Below are positions 1-6,254 of a DNA stretch of 9,252 bases, one piece after another. The position numbers and the translations under genes were made by a program. Position 1 is the first letter of the stretch, and each line of letters begins with the position of its first letter. The notes under the pieces were generated by a model, which was not told where the DNA came from, did no database searches, and worked only from the letters and a program-made list of their open reading frames with translations. Source of the DNA: G039029935 sp039029935 (GTDB taxonomy: Bacteria > Chloroflexota > Anaerolineae > Caldilineales > Caldilineaceae); NCBI GenBank assembly GCA_039029935.1, contig JBCCFC010000484.1:1-9252 (forward strand), written 5' to 3'.

Positions 1-65
1 GCCCATCATAGGTGCTTGTACCACGACCGATTTCGTCGAGTACCAACAGACTGCGTGTGGTGGGC
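1..65 (-). other. Inverted segment of mutS (Walker B region read on the opposite strand)
   Basis: Read on the minus strand, this stretch translates as TRSLLVLDEIGRGTSTYDG, which is the Walker B and following motif of MutS. That is exactly the part that should sit directly before the GLAIAWAVIEYIH sequence encoded on the plus strand from base 62. The segment is therefore present but flipped. A 5-bp inverted repeat (gccca at 1-5, tgggc at 61-65) brackets it, so reversing 1-65 restores an open MutS frame. Either a small local inversion has broken the gene, or the window begins at a fold-back assembly or cloning artefact. The sequence alone cannot separate these, but the identity of the inverted piece is clear. 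Confidence 0.85.
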
Positions 66-625
66 TGGCGATTGCGTGGGCCGTCATTGAGTATATCCAC
101 AACAACCCCACTTTGCGCGCCAAAACGCTCTTTGCCACACATTATCACGAGTTGACCGAGCTTGCCGAACGTCTGCCGCATGTGGTGAATTACAATGTAG
201 CAGTGGCTGATAACATAGGGGCTGATAACATGGGGGCTGATAACATGGGGTCGGGTACAAACGCCGATGGGACAAAACTTCAGGATGTGATTTTTCTCCG
301 GCGTATCGTACCCGGTCGGGCGGATCGGTCGTATGGTGTTCAGGTGGCGCGCATGGCGGGGCTGCCCATGCCTGCTGTACAACGTGCCGAGGAGATTTTG
401 ATTGACCTTGAAGATAGTGGCGCAGCGGGTCCAAGTCTGCTGTTAGACGCCTTAACCCAATCTGGAGACAACCACAAAAAGAAAAAATCAAATGCCATGA
501 AGGTATCACTGTTTGCCGATGCCCATCCCGCTGTTGAGGCACTTCGTGCGCTTGATGTCAATGCACTGTCACCACTAGAAGCATTGAATCGGCTGTATGA
601 ATTGCAAAACATGGCAAAAATTTAG
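62..625 (+). CDS. mutS: DNA mismatch repair protein MutS, C-terminal fragment
   Basis: This is the 3' part of mutS, the ATPase that recognises mismatches and small loops and starts DNA repair. The visible fragment begins with GLAIAWAVIEYIH just after Walker B. It continues through the ATHYHEL signature, the VVNYNVAV strand, the FLRRIVPGRADRSYGVQVARMAGLP block and a C-terminal tail ending LNRLYELQNMAKI. These are conserved landmarks of the MutS ATPase domain in their usual order. The upstream frame is lost because bases 1-61 are inverted, so no start is visible and the gene is partial here. Between VAVA and the FLRRIVPG block there is an extra loop of roughly 25 residues made partly of three ADN(I/M)G repeats. 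Most MutS proteins have only a short hairpin there. The assignment is firm. Whether the full gene is functional in this genome is not known. Confidence 0.93.
   Translation, partial: GLAIAWAVIEYIHNNPTLRAKTLFATHYHELTELAERLPHVVNYNVAVADNIGADNMGADNMGSGTNADGTKLQDVIFLRRIVPGRADRSYGVQVARMAGLPMPAVQRAEEILIDLEDSGAAGPSLLLDALTQSGDNHKKKKSNAMKVSLFADAHPAVEALRALDVNALSPLEALNRLYELQNMAKI
206..250 (+). repeat. Three in-frame 15-bp tandem repeats inside mutS
   Basis: Units at 206-220, 221-235 and 236-250 each read gctgataacat(a/g)ggg and encode ADNIG, ADNMG, ADNMG. The unit length is a multiple of three, so gain or loss of a copy keeps the reading frame. The repeat lies in a surface loop between conserved strands of the ATPase domain. 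Confidence 0.95.
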
Positions 626-635
626 ATATAGGGGA

Positions 636-664
636 TTGAGCGTTTCAGGACATAAGCTTCTAAA
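636..664 (+). promoter_or_regulatory. Possible sigma70-type promoter for the secreted cohesin/dockerin gene
   Basis: TTGAGC (636-641) and TCTAAA (659-664) are separated by 17 bases. Each hexamer matches the consensus at four of six positions. It lies just after the mutS stop and 117 bases before the ATG of the secreted protein. The match is weak and such pairs arise by chance, so this is only a candidate. Confidence 0.25.
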
Positions 665-683
665 ACATCCCCTACCGAACAAA

Positions 684-746
684 GGAAAGTATCGCAGGTA
701 GCCAACCTGCACCACAGATAACCAATCTATGTTACTGGTACTTTCC
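684..746 (+). promoter_or_regulatory. Potential structured 5' leader of the secreted cohesin/dockerin gene
   Basis: An outer 8-bp inverted repeat (ggaaagta 684-691, tactttcc 739-746) encloses a perfect 6-bp hairpin (gcaggt 694-699, acctgc 705-710) with a 5-base loop. The enclosed 3' half can form further short pairs. This closed multi-stem shape sits 35 bases upstream of the ATG at 781. I compared it by eye with cyclic-di-GMP riboswitches and it does not match their conserved core, so no riboswitch class is claimed. The 155-base gap 626-780 otherwise shows only an 8-bp inverted repeat (629-636 with 667-674, 30-base loop), which is too loose to call a mutS terminator. Confidence 0.3.
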
Positions 747-780
747 TATTCAATAAAAAATAAGGAAGCAAGAAATAAAG

Positions 781-3282
781 ATGAATAAGAAGCGTTTGAT
801 TAATGGTGGTCATCAACTGGTGCTTACCCGAAGTTTGCTGTTGTTCCTCATCATTGGGTTGTTGAGTTCAATCAGCCTTGTCAATCATGCCTCTGTGCCT
901 AGACAGACCGCTCATGCTGCACCAGATGCACAGGCCAACTGTACTGAGTTGGTGGTAAATGGTGACTTTGAGTCGTCCAGTGACTGGGCCTTTGGCAACA
1001 CGCCCTATATTGCAGGCATTGAGGATGTCACTGCTGAGATCACCACCGACGCGTTTGACCAAGGAGGGTCAGTGTTACGGGCGGGCATCCCGTCAGGCGT
1101 CACCAACCGACTCGCCCACTCAACGGCCTATCAATTGATTACATTACCAACTGATATGGCATCGATTACACTGCGTTACTGGAAACGGGTCAGTGGTGAT
1201 GTCGATGGGACCGATTATCAGGAATTCTGGATTCTGAGCAGTGATTTGCGCCCTTCCGAAAGAATTGAGGTTGAAAATACCAATGCAGACGAGACTTGGA
1301 CGCAGGTTGAGGCTGACCTCATCAACTTTGCAGGGCAGTCTGTCTATCTATACTTCAATATCTACAACAACGGCGCATCCACGCAGATGTGGGCCTATTT
1401 TGACCAAGTGAGTGTCCTTGCCTGTGCAGAAAACGCCACATCAACACCTACATTAACACCTACATCAACACCTACATCAACATCAACCGCTGTACCTGTA
1501 GATACAGCGACGAGTACACCAACATTAGCACCTACCCAGACTGCGACGATTACCCCTACGCACACAGCGACGGCAACCAGTACAGTGACACTGACACCAA
1601 CACTGACACCAACACTGACACCAACACTGACACCAACGCACACCGCAACTGCGACGCATACAGTGACAGCGACGCCAGCTTATACAGCAACTGCAACCAG
1701 TACCATGACGCCGACCAATACGGCTGTGCATACATCAACGCCAACGATGACTCCTTCCGCAACAGCTACGATGACGGCAACGGTTGTTGATACATCGACC
1801 CCAACATCAACGCCAACCGCTACATCAACCTCTGCACCAACCGTTACATTAATGCCAACCGCAACAATCACACCAACAATTACCCCAACGGCTATCCCTA
1901 GTGATACACCCACAGCCGTGCCGACATCCACGCCGACTGGTGTGTCAACAATCCCACCAACGATGACACTAACACCCGTTGCAACCACTTTCCCAACCGC
2001 AATTTCAACCGCAACACCCACAACCGCGTCAACAGCTATCCCCACAGAGACACCCACCGCTACCCCAACCGATGAAGTGCAACTACCTGTTGAGCCAACT
2101 GCCACCCCAACCGATGAAGTGCAACTACCTGTCGAGCCAACTGCTACCCCGACACTAGACCCCATTGTCCCAATGGCACATATTTCAGTGGGTAATGCTG
2201 AGACAGCGCCTGGCGCAACCAATGAATTTATCGTGCCCATTTCGGTGATCGATATTCCAGCTAACCGGACGCTGGGGGCAACCACCTTTGAGATCCTCTA
2301 CGATGCCTCGGCCTTTGCATTAACCAACTGCTTGACCGACCCCGATAGCCAGTTTACCTCTGTGCTCTGTAATGATGATTCTGATGGACTTGTGCGGATT
2401 GCCGCACTTTCCACATCAGGCATTGCCACAGACACACGCTTGGTAAATCTCGCTTTCAAGGTCCTATTACAGGATACGGCTACCCAGATGCTTTATGGGC
2501 CAGACAACAACATCAGTCCGTTGAACGCCAACGTACCGCTCTTCACCGATATTGAGGGGCAGGATGTCGATGCAATGGGACTGGCGGGTCAAGTTGCGCT
2601 CTTTTGCTGGAAGGGCGATGTCAACTGTGATGAGGAGAGCAATCCGGTCGATGCGCTCTTTGCACTGCAATATGACATTCTATTGCGTGATGGCACAACT
2701 GAGTATCCTGTGCCAGAGGAGACCGCATTTATTCCGGCCTGTGATGTATCGGGGGATGCAGATTGTAATGTGCTTGATGGCCTGTTTATCCTCCAGTGTA
2801 GCATCGGCATTGCCAATGTCTTCTGCCCTGAGTTTGAGATTCAGGATGAAAACCGCACCAATGATGCCTCAGTCGCACCACGCGCCACCATCATTATTGA
2901 CCCACCCCCCGTTGGTGCGACGGGTGTCGTCACAATTCCCGTCTTTGCCGAGGTCGATTCAGGGGATGTCGGCGCCGTGACCATTGAACTCAAATATGAC
3001 CCAGCCTTGCTGGAGCCTGAAGACTGTCAGATTAACGATGACCTCTTTGATATTGGGGCCTGTAATCTAGAGGCGGGTGAAGATTTTATCCTCTTCAATG
3101 CGGCGGCCTCGGCGGGTGTCACAGGAACTGTCAGAATTGTTGACTTGGTGTTTACTGTGATTGGTGAAATTACGGATGATAATGCCAATGATGCCTTTGA
3201 CGCCACGCCAGAGACATTGACTGACAGTGATGGCGACTCATTGATAAACTTCAATATTTTCTTGCCGACTGTGCTGCGATAA
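781..3282 (+). CDS. Secreted multimodular protein with Thr/Pro linker, two cohesin-like modules and a dockerin-like module
   Basis: This is an 833-residue exported protein. Residues 1-47 look like a long signal peptide, with a KKR start, a hydrophobic core near 18-34 and a likely cleavage after AHA. Residues 54-215 begin CTELVVNGDFESSSDW, the usual opening of a jelly-roll/carbohydrate-binding-like module. Residues 219-465 are almost only Thr, Pro, Ser, Ala and Val, a spacer that may be glycosylated. Residues about 466-600 and 702-795 are cohesin-like (ISVGNAETAPGATNEFIVPISV and TIIIDPPPVGATGVVTIPVF, each followed by a FEILYD/IELKYD strand and a VRI...NLAF or VRIVDLVF strand). Residues 611-683 are dockerin-like: two Ca-binding-loop half-repeats, GDVNCDEESNPVDALFALQ and CDVSGDADCNVLDGLFILQ. 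The chain ends NIFLPTVLR, a tail style I associate with Chloroflexota exported proteins. The ATG follows an aaggaag motif at 762-768, rather far at 12 bases. No catalytic domain is seen, so a scaffold or surface-binding role is likelier than an enzyme. Confidence 0.85.
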   Translation: MNKKRLINGGHQLVLTRSLLLFLIIGLLSSISLVNHASVPRQTAHAAPDAQANCTELVVNGDFESSSDWAFGNTPYIAGIEDVTAEITTDAFDQGGSVLRAGIPSGVTNRLAHSTAYQLITLPTDMASITLRYWKRVSGDVDGTDYQEFWILSSDLRPSERIEVENTNADETWTQVEADLINFAGQSVYLYFNIYNNGASTQMWAYFDQVSVLACAENATSTPTLTPTSTPTSTSTAVPVDTATSTPTLAPTQTATITPTHTATATSTVTLTPTLTPTLTPTLTPTHTATATHTVTATPAYTATATSTMTPTNTAVHTSTPTMTPSATATMTATVVDTSTPTSTPTATSTSAPTVTLMPTATITPTITPTAIPSDTPTAVPTSTPTGVSTIPPTMTLTPVATTFPTAISTATPTTASTAIPTETPTATPTDEVQLPVEPTATPTDEVQLPVEPTATPTLDPIVPMAHISVGNAETAPGATNEFIVPISVIDIPANRTLGATTFEILYDASAFALTNCLTDPDSQFTSVLCNDDSDGLVRIAALSTSGIATDTRLVNLAFKVLLQDTATQMLYGPDNNISPLNANVPLFTDIEGQDVDAMGLAGQVALFCWKGDVNCDEESNPVDALFALQYDILLRDGTTEYPVPEETAFIPACDVSGDADCNVLDGLFILQCSIGIANVFCPEFEIQDENRTNDASVAPRATIIIDPPPVGATGVVTIPVFAEVDSGDVGAVTIELKYDPALLEPEDCQINDDLFDIGACNLEAGEDFILFNAAASAGVTGTVRIVDLVFTVIGEITDDNANDAFDATPETLTDSDGDSLINFNIFLPTVLR
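1591..1638 (+). repeat. Four 12-bp tandem repeats in the Thr/Pro linker
   Basis: The unit ctgacaccaac(a/g) occurs four times without a gap (1591-1602, 1603-1614, 1615-1626, 1627-1638) and encodes LTPT each time. It is the most regular part of the linker and keeps the frame if copies are gained or lost. Confidence 0.95.
2059..2142 (+). repeat. Two 42-bp tandem repeats at the end of the linker
   Basis: Two nearly identical units (2059-2100 and 2101-2142) each encode ATPTDEVQLPVEPT, followed by a partial third unit ATPT. They join the Thr/Pro linker to the first cohesin-like module and add acidic residues to an otherwise uncharged spacer. Confidence 0.93.
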
Positions 3283-3298
3283 AATCATCCTACCGGAA

Positions 3299-3509
3299 TA
3301 AACATTAGAAGCAATCGCGCAAAAAAAAGCGAGTTCAAATTGAACTCGCTTTTTTGTTAAAAAATTCCAAACTCATCCTTCGCATCATCCGACATCATGT
3401 CTGGATTCCAAAAGGGCGACCAGGTGAGATGAATATTTACCTCTTCCAAAATTGGAAAGGCGTTGTGCCTTTCCTGTTGGATATTGGTGATGATCTCTGA
3501 TCCAGTCCT
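3299..3509 (-). repeat. Left copy of a diverged direct repeat of about 210 bp
   Basis: This stretch aligns end to end with 6255-6462. Both begin with taaac followed by a shared pre-terminator stretch. They then share the hairpin terminator, the stop codon and about 48 codons of the DUF59 gene, up to a tctctg..ccag motif, after which the sequences part. Both copies have the same orientation. They flank the LuxR and beta-helix genes, so the block between them looks inserted or gained by recombination. Confidence 0.88.
3323..3355. terminator. Intrinsic terminator after the cohesin/dockerin gene (left copy)
   Basis: A perfect stem pairs aaaaaagcgagttc (3323-3336) with gaactcgctttttt (3342-3355) around a 5-base loop. 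It carries an A-run on one side and a T-run on the other, so it can stop transcription from both directions. It lies 40 bases after the stop of the secreted protein. A near copy sits at 6279-6309. Confidence 0.9.
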
Positions 3510-3512
3510 CAT
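3357..3512 (-). pseudogene. Truncated 3' remnant of a DUF59/MIP18-type Fe-S assembly gene
   Basis: On the minus strand this reads as 51 codons: an ATG at 3510-3512, then RTGSEIITNIQQERHNAFP, ending SDDAKDEFGIF and a stop. It matches the C-terminal 48 residues of the intact gene at 6312-6635 with 9 amino-acid differences. The N-terminal half, including the conserved DIGLVYD region and the SPGCP cysteine motif, is missing. Upstream of 3512 the frame soon reaches a stop and shows no homology. Over 3372-3443 (24 codons) the two copies differ at four bases, and all four are silent third positions. The remnant therefore probably came from a gene that was under selection while it diverged. It is unlikely to make a working protein. 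Confidence 0.85.
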
Positions 3513-3562
3513 TGAACAGATTGAACAGAAGTCCGAATTTTAATAAAAGTCGGACTTCTGTT
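3511..3562. repeat. 9-bp tandem repeat plus 13-bp perfect inverted repeat at the duplication breakpoint
   Basis: attgaacag occurs twice in tandem (3511-3519, 3520-3528), starting directly where homology to the right DUF59 copy stops. It runs into a perfect 13-bp inverted repeat, aacagaagtccga (3524-3536) with tcggacttctgtt (3550-3562), with a 13-base loop. There is no T-run right after the stem, so it is a poor classical terminator. It could be a mobile-element end or scar, or a strong hairpin. Confidence 0.75.
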
Positions 3563-3785
3563 GTTGTAGTGACTTCAGTCATAGCTCGTTGTCTTCTTTC
3601 TTCAAATTTCTGAAATTCGTACTTGAAAATATAAACCTTTAGGTAATCGTAGGGTAAATAATTAGAAAACGTACAGCAAATCATTGTCATTTTCACTATC
3701 ATAAGCAAACATACAACAAGCGCACAAAAAAATTAAGGTTTTTACTATTACTTAACTCTTTCTTATTCTTTCTTGGAGGCGACCC
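3563..3785. other. AT-rich gap upstream of the LuxR-type gene
   Basis: No convincing gene is seen on either strand. The stretch holds a dyad tgact-tc-agtca (3570-3581) that could be an operator, and scattered A/T runs. I found no promoter pair with good hexamers and spacing. The ribosome binding site of the next gene, GGAGG at 3775-3779, closes the gap. Confidence 0.5.
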
Positions 3786-4439
3786 ATGTCCCATAATATC
3801 CGCGTGTTTGTCATGCACGACAAACCTATTATTTGTATGAGCATTCGCTTGCTGTTGGCCTCTGCCAATGAATTTGACTTCATGGGCGAGGTATCTTCAG
3901 TGTGTCAACTCACATCACACTTTACATCGCATCGCCAAGAGACACAGCCGCATATTTTATTGTTTGGCAACGGGGGAACAACGATCTATGATACCGCGAA
4001 TCGTTTACACCAACTCTGCCCAAGCACACGCCTTATCGCACTACTTTCATCGACGGATGCGATTTCAACCACAGATATTTTTGAAACCAATCTGGCTGGC
4101 TCACTCTGTCAAGAGGAGCTATCCGAGTGTATCATCCATGTATTACACCTCGTTGCTCAACAACACAATCACTTTAGCCGTGCTGTCATCAAAAAATTGA
4201 CAGCCTCATCCTGTCAGCTATCACAAAAACAACTACACACATTGACACCTCAAGAACGCAAAATTCTAGACTTACTTGGGCACGGCCAGACCAACGGAGA
4301 AATGTCATCGCAACTTGGGTTGGCGGAGCAGACCATACGGAACTATGTCAGCAGCATCTATGACAAACTGGACATTCGGAGCCGTGCGGAGTTGGTGGCA
4401 CAGTATCGTACTTTTGCGCCAGTTTTGGATGTGGAATAG
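3786..4439 (+). CDS. LuxR/NarL-type regulator with degenerate receiver domain
   Basis: This 217-residue protein has the size and two-domain plan of a NarL/FixJ response regulator. Residues 5-125 resemble a receiver domain and 152-210 are a clear LuxR helix-turn-helix (LTPQERKILDLLGHGQTNGEMSSQLGLAEQTIRNYVSSIYDKLDIRSRAELV). The receiver has lost key residues. The usual Asp-Asp pair reads His-Asp (MHDKP, 10-14). The strand that normally ends in the phosphorylated Asp reads HILLFGNGG, with Gly61 at that place. The usual Lys after the fifth strand reads Cys (AGSLCQEE, Cys108). Phosphorylation control is therefore unlikely, and an orphan or ligand- or partner-controlled regulator is inferred. A strong GGAGG at 3775-3779 lies 6 bases before the ATG. 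No sensor kinase is nearby. The next gene on the same strand, the beta-helix protein 210 bases downstream, is the likely target. Confidence 0.88.
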   Translation: MSHNIRVFVMHDKPIICMSIRLLLASANEFDFMGEVSSVCQLTSHFTSHRQETQPHILLFGNGGTTIYDTANRLHQLCPSTRLIALLSSTDAISTTDIFETNLAGSLCQEELSECIIHVLHLVAQQHNHFSRAVIKKLTASSCQLSQKQLHTLTPQERKILDLLGHGQTNGEMSSQLGLAEQTIRNYVSSIYDKLDIRSRAELVAQYRTFAPVLDVE

Positions 4440-4444
4440 TACGT

Positions 4445-4489
4445 CAATACTCAGTAGGCCAGTACAAATTCAGTACAAATTGAGTATTG
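4445..4489. repeat. Hairpin enclosing an 11-bp tandem repeat after the LuxR-type gene
   Basis: caatactca (4445-4453) pairs perfectly with tgagtattg (4481-4489). Between the arms lie two tandem copies of cagtacaaatt (4460-4470 and 4471-4481). There is no T-run, so it is a weak terminator candidate. The direct repeat could equally be a binding site for the regulator upstream of the beta-helix gene. Confidence 0.5.
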
Positions 4490-4531
4490 GTGTCTCTGGA
4501 TGAACGCCAGATTTATATGTATCCTCAGAAC

Positions 4532-4584
4532 GGACGGCAAATAGCTAGATAAGCCTCATTGGAACATTTTGCGTCAAGCCGTCC
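4532..4584 (+). promoter_or_regulatory. Possible structured leader of the beta-helix gene
   Basis: ggacggc (4532-4538) pairs with gccgtcc (4578-4584) around a 39-base loop, 65 bases before the next start codon. It is a GC-rich stem in an otherwise AT-rich gap. No known riboswitch core is recognised, and no well-formed promoter was found in 4440-4649. Confidence 0.25.
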
Positions 4585-4649
4585 TATGACACTGATGATG
4601 GGGTCTACGGCTATCAAAATTTGGCTGAGATTAAAATTTCAGGGGGAAT

Positions 4650-6206
4650 ATGATGCGACTAAAAAAAGTGTTTATCATCACCGTGATCAGTTTACTTTTG
4701 ATGACAGCTTCAATCTATCAAAATGATCACGCTGCCTATGCTTCATCCAATGTACCAGGGCAGTTCATTGCCAAGATGTATACCGAAGCATTGGGGCGCG
4801 CACCAGACTCAGGTGGTTGGCAATCGAATAGCAATTACTTTGCGGCAAACGGTTGTTCAAGTTCAACGCTACGATTTATTGGGAAAAATATCTATAAATC
4901 CACAGAATTCAACAACTTGTATAACGCAAGCGGGGCAATGGGTAAAGATGCAAAGGTCTTGGCTTTATATCGTGGTGTGCTGAATCGCGAACCAGATGCA
5001 GGTGGATTTGGGTATTGGCGTAACCAAATAGATGTGATTGGATGGAATAGTGTTGTGGATAGTCTATTTGCATCGACAGAATTTAACAACCTTGTATCAT
5101 CCATCTGTAGCGGAAACCCTTACTATTGGGGAACCAGTTCTGTGATAACTATCCCGGGGAAAACATCAATGACCGGAAGTGCTTTGCAAAATCTTCTTTG
5201 GGCAAAATTCTTTTCAGGAGGAGGTGAAGTACTATTATCACCCATGACTGTGGTTCGCGTCACAGATAAGATTATAATTCCGACGGGTGTAACGTTAAAA
5301 ACAACAGGCAATTTGACACATAATCAATATGCCTTAATGGCAAGGCTTGTCCGAGAAAGTGGCTTTTCTAAAGTTATGGTTGAGATGAGACAAGATTCAA
5401 AGCTTAAAGGCATTTGGGTTGATGGACGAGACAGCGTCTATCCACATAGTCTAGGGGATACACAAGCCAATGTATTAACCGAACGAGGGGGGATAGAAAT
5501 CCAAAATAACCGCATCTCAGATGCCACAGGGGGGACACATCTCGTTTTATATGGAAGTCATGAGAACCGTCCTTGTGCAAGTGGTGTTCTTGTGAAACAA
5601 AATCTGATTACAGGCTATGCAAACAGCCACTACGGTAATGGGTGGGCTGACGGTATCACTATCAAATGTGAGAACTCGACGGTTGAGTATAATGATGTGG
5701 TTGATGCGACGGATGTGGGGATTATCGTCTTTTGGGCTTACCCTGCAACCCAACAAAGTAAGGTAAAACATAATGTTGTTATAAATGCAGGAAACTCAGG
5801 ATATGGCTCCTATGGGATTGATACATGGAGAGACGCCAGTATTCAGCCTTCGTTTGCTGGTACGCAAATTAATAATAACTCATTGTGGACAAGCCCAACT
5901 GCGCATTCTGACATAGCACTAATTGTCGGAACAAAAGCATGGCATGGGAACGCAACAAACAAAGGGACAGGGGCACAAGTTTCCAACAACACATCAGAAG
6001 GACAAATACTCAGAACCACAACGGCTATTATGGTCAGTGGAATGCTTAACGCAACTGTGCAGGGAAACAACTTCCCTGCGATACAACTTGGTAACTATGC
6101 TGCTTGTCCAATGCATAATGTCGTAGCCAGTGTTGGAGCGGGATGGGCATCAGGCAGTATTCAGTCGTATACTGATGTGGATGTTAATACCTGTATTGGT
6201 CATTAA
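4650..6206 (+). CDS. Secreted DUF4214 and parallel beta-helix protein
   Basis: This 518-residue protein has a signal peptide (residues 1-32, RLKK then a hydrophobic stretch, cleavage likely near AYASS). Residues about 36-155 carry two DUF4214-like repeats with the typical pattern: AKMYTEALGRAPDSGGW (41-57) and LALYRGVLNREPDAGGFGYW (104-123), each followed by a STEFNNL-type helix. Residues about 205-490 are rich in short strand-turn units with Asn ladders (EIQNNRI, VLVKQNLI, TVEYNDVV, VKHNVVINA, QINNNSL, QVSNNTS, TVQGNNF), typical of a right-handed parallel beta-helix of the pectate-lyase-like class. A polysaccharide-binding or polysaccharide-cleaving role is inferred. I cannot name a substrate or catalytic residues. 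AGGGGG at 4641-4646 is 3 bases before the first ATG and 6 before a second at 4653, so 4653 may be the true start. The gene ends before a two-way terminator at 6279-6309. Confidence 0.85.
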   Translation: MMRLKKVFIITVISLLLMTASIYQNDHAAYASSNVPGQFIAKMYTEALGRAPDSGGWQSNSNYFAANGCSSSTLRFIGKNIYKSTEFNNLYNASGAMGKDAKVLALYRGVLNREPDAGGFGYWRNQIDVIGWNSVVDSLFASTEFNNLVSSICSGNPYYWGTSSVITIPGKTSMTGSALQNLLWAKFFSGGGEVLLSPMTVVRVTDKIIIPTGVTLKTTGNLTHNQYALMARLVRESGFSKVMVEMRQDSKLKGIWVDGRDSVYPHSLGDTQANVLTERGGIEIQNNRISDATGGTHLVLYGSHENRPCASGVLVKQNLITGYANSHYGNGWADGITIKCENSTVEYNDVVDATDVGIIVFWAYPATQQSKVKHNVVINAGNSGYGSYGIDTWRDASIQPSFAGTQINNNSLWTSPTAHSDIALIVGTKAWHGNATNKGTGAQVSNNTSEGQILRTTTAIMVSGMLNATVQGNNFPAIQLGNYAACPMHNVVASVGAGWASGSIQSYTDVDVNTCIGH

Positions 6207-6254
6207 ATGACATTGAGAACCATGCAAACTAAGTTTTCAGTTGTTTTGCTGGTG

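Noticed and set aside
684..746. Cyclic-di-GMP riboswitch before the cohesin/dockerin gene
   Set aside because: By eye the conserved GEMM core and tetraloop-receptor elements are not present; only a generic multi-stem shape remains.
1395..2285. Long minus-strand open frames rich in Val-Gly repeats opposite the Thr/Pro linker
   Set aside because: They are the antisense reading of ACN/CCN-rich codons of the linker, with no ribosome binding site or independent homology.
3385..3708. A 107-codon minus-strand open frame left of the regulator gene
   Set aside because: Its C-terminal half lies over the DUF59 remnant in a different frame from the real homology, and its N-terminal half is AT-rich with no family resemblance.
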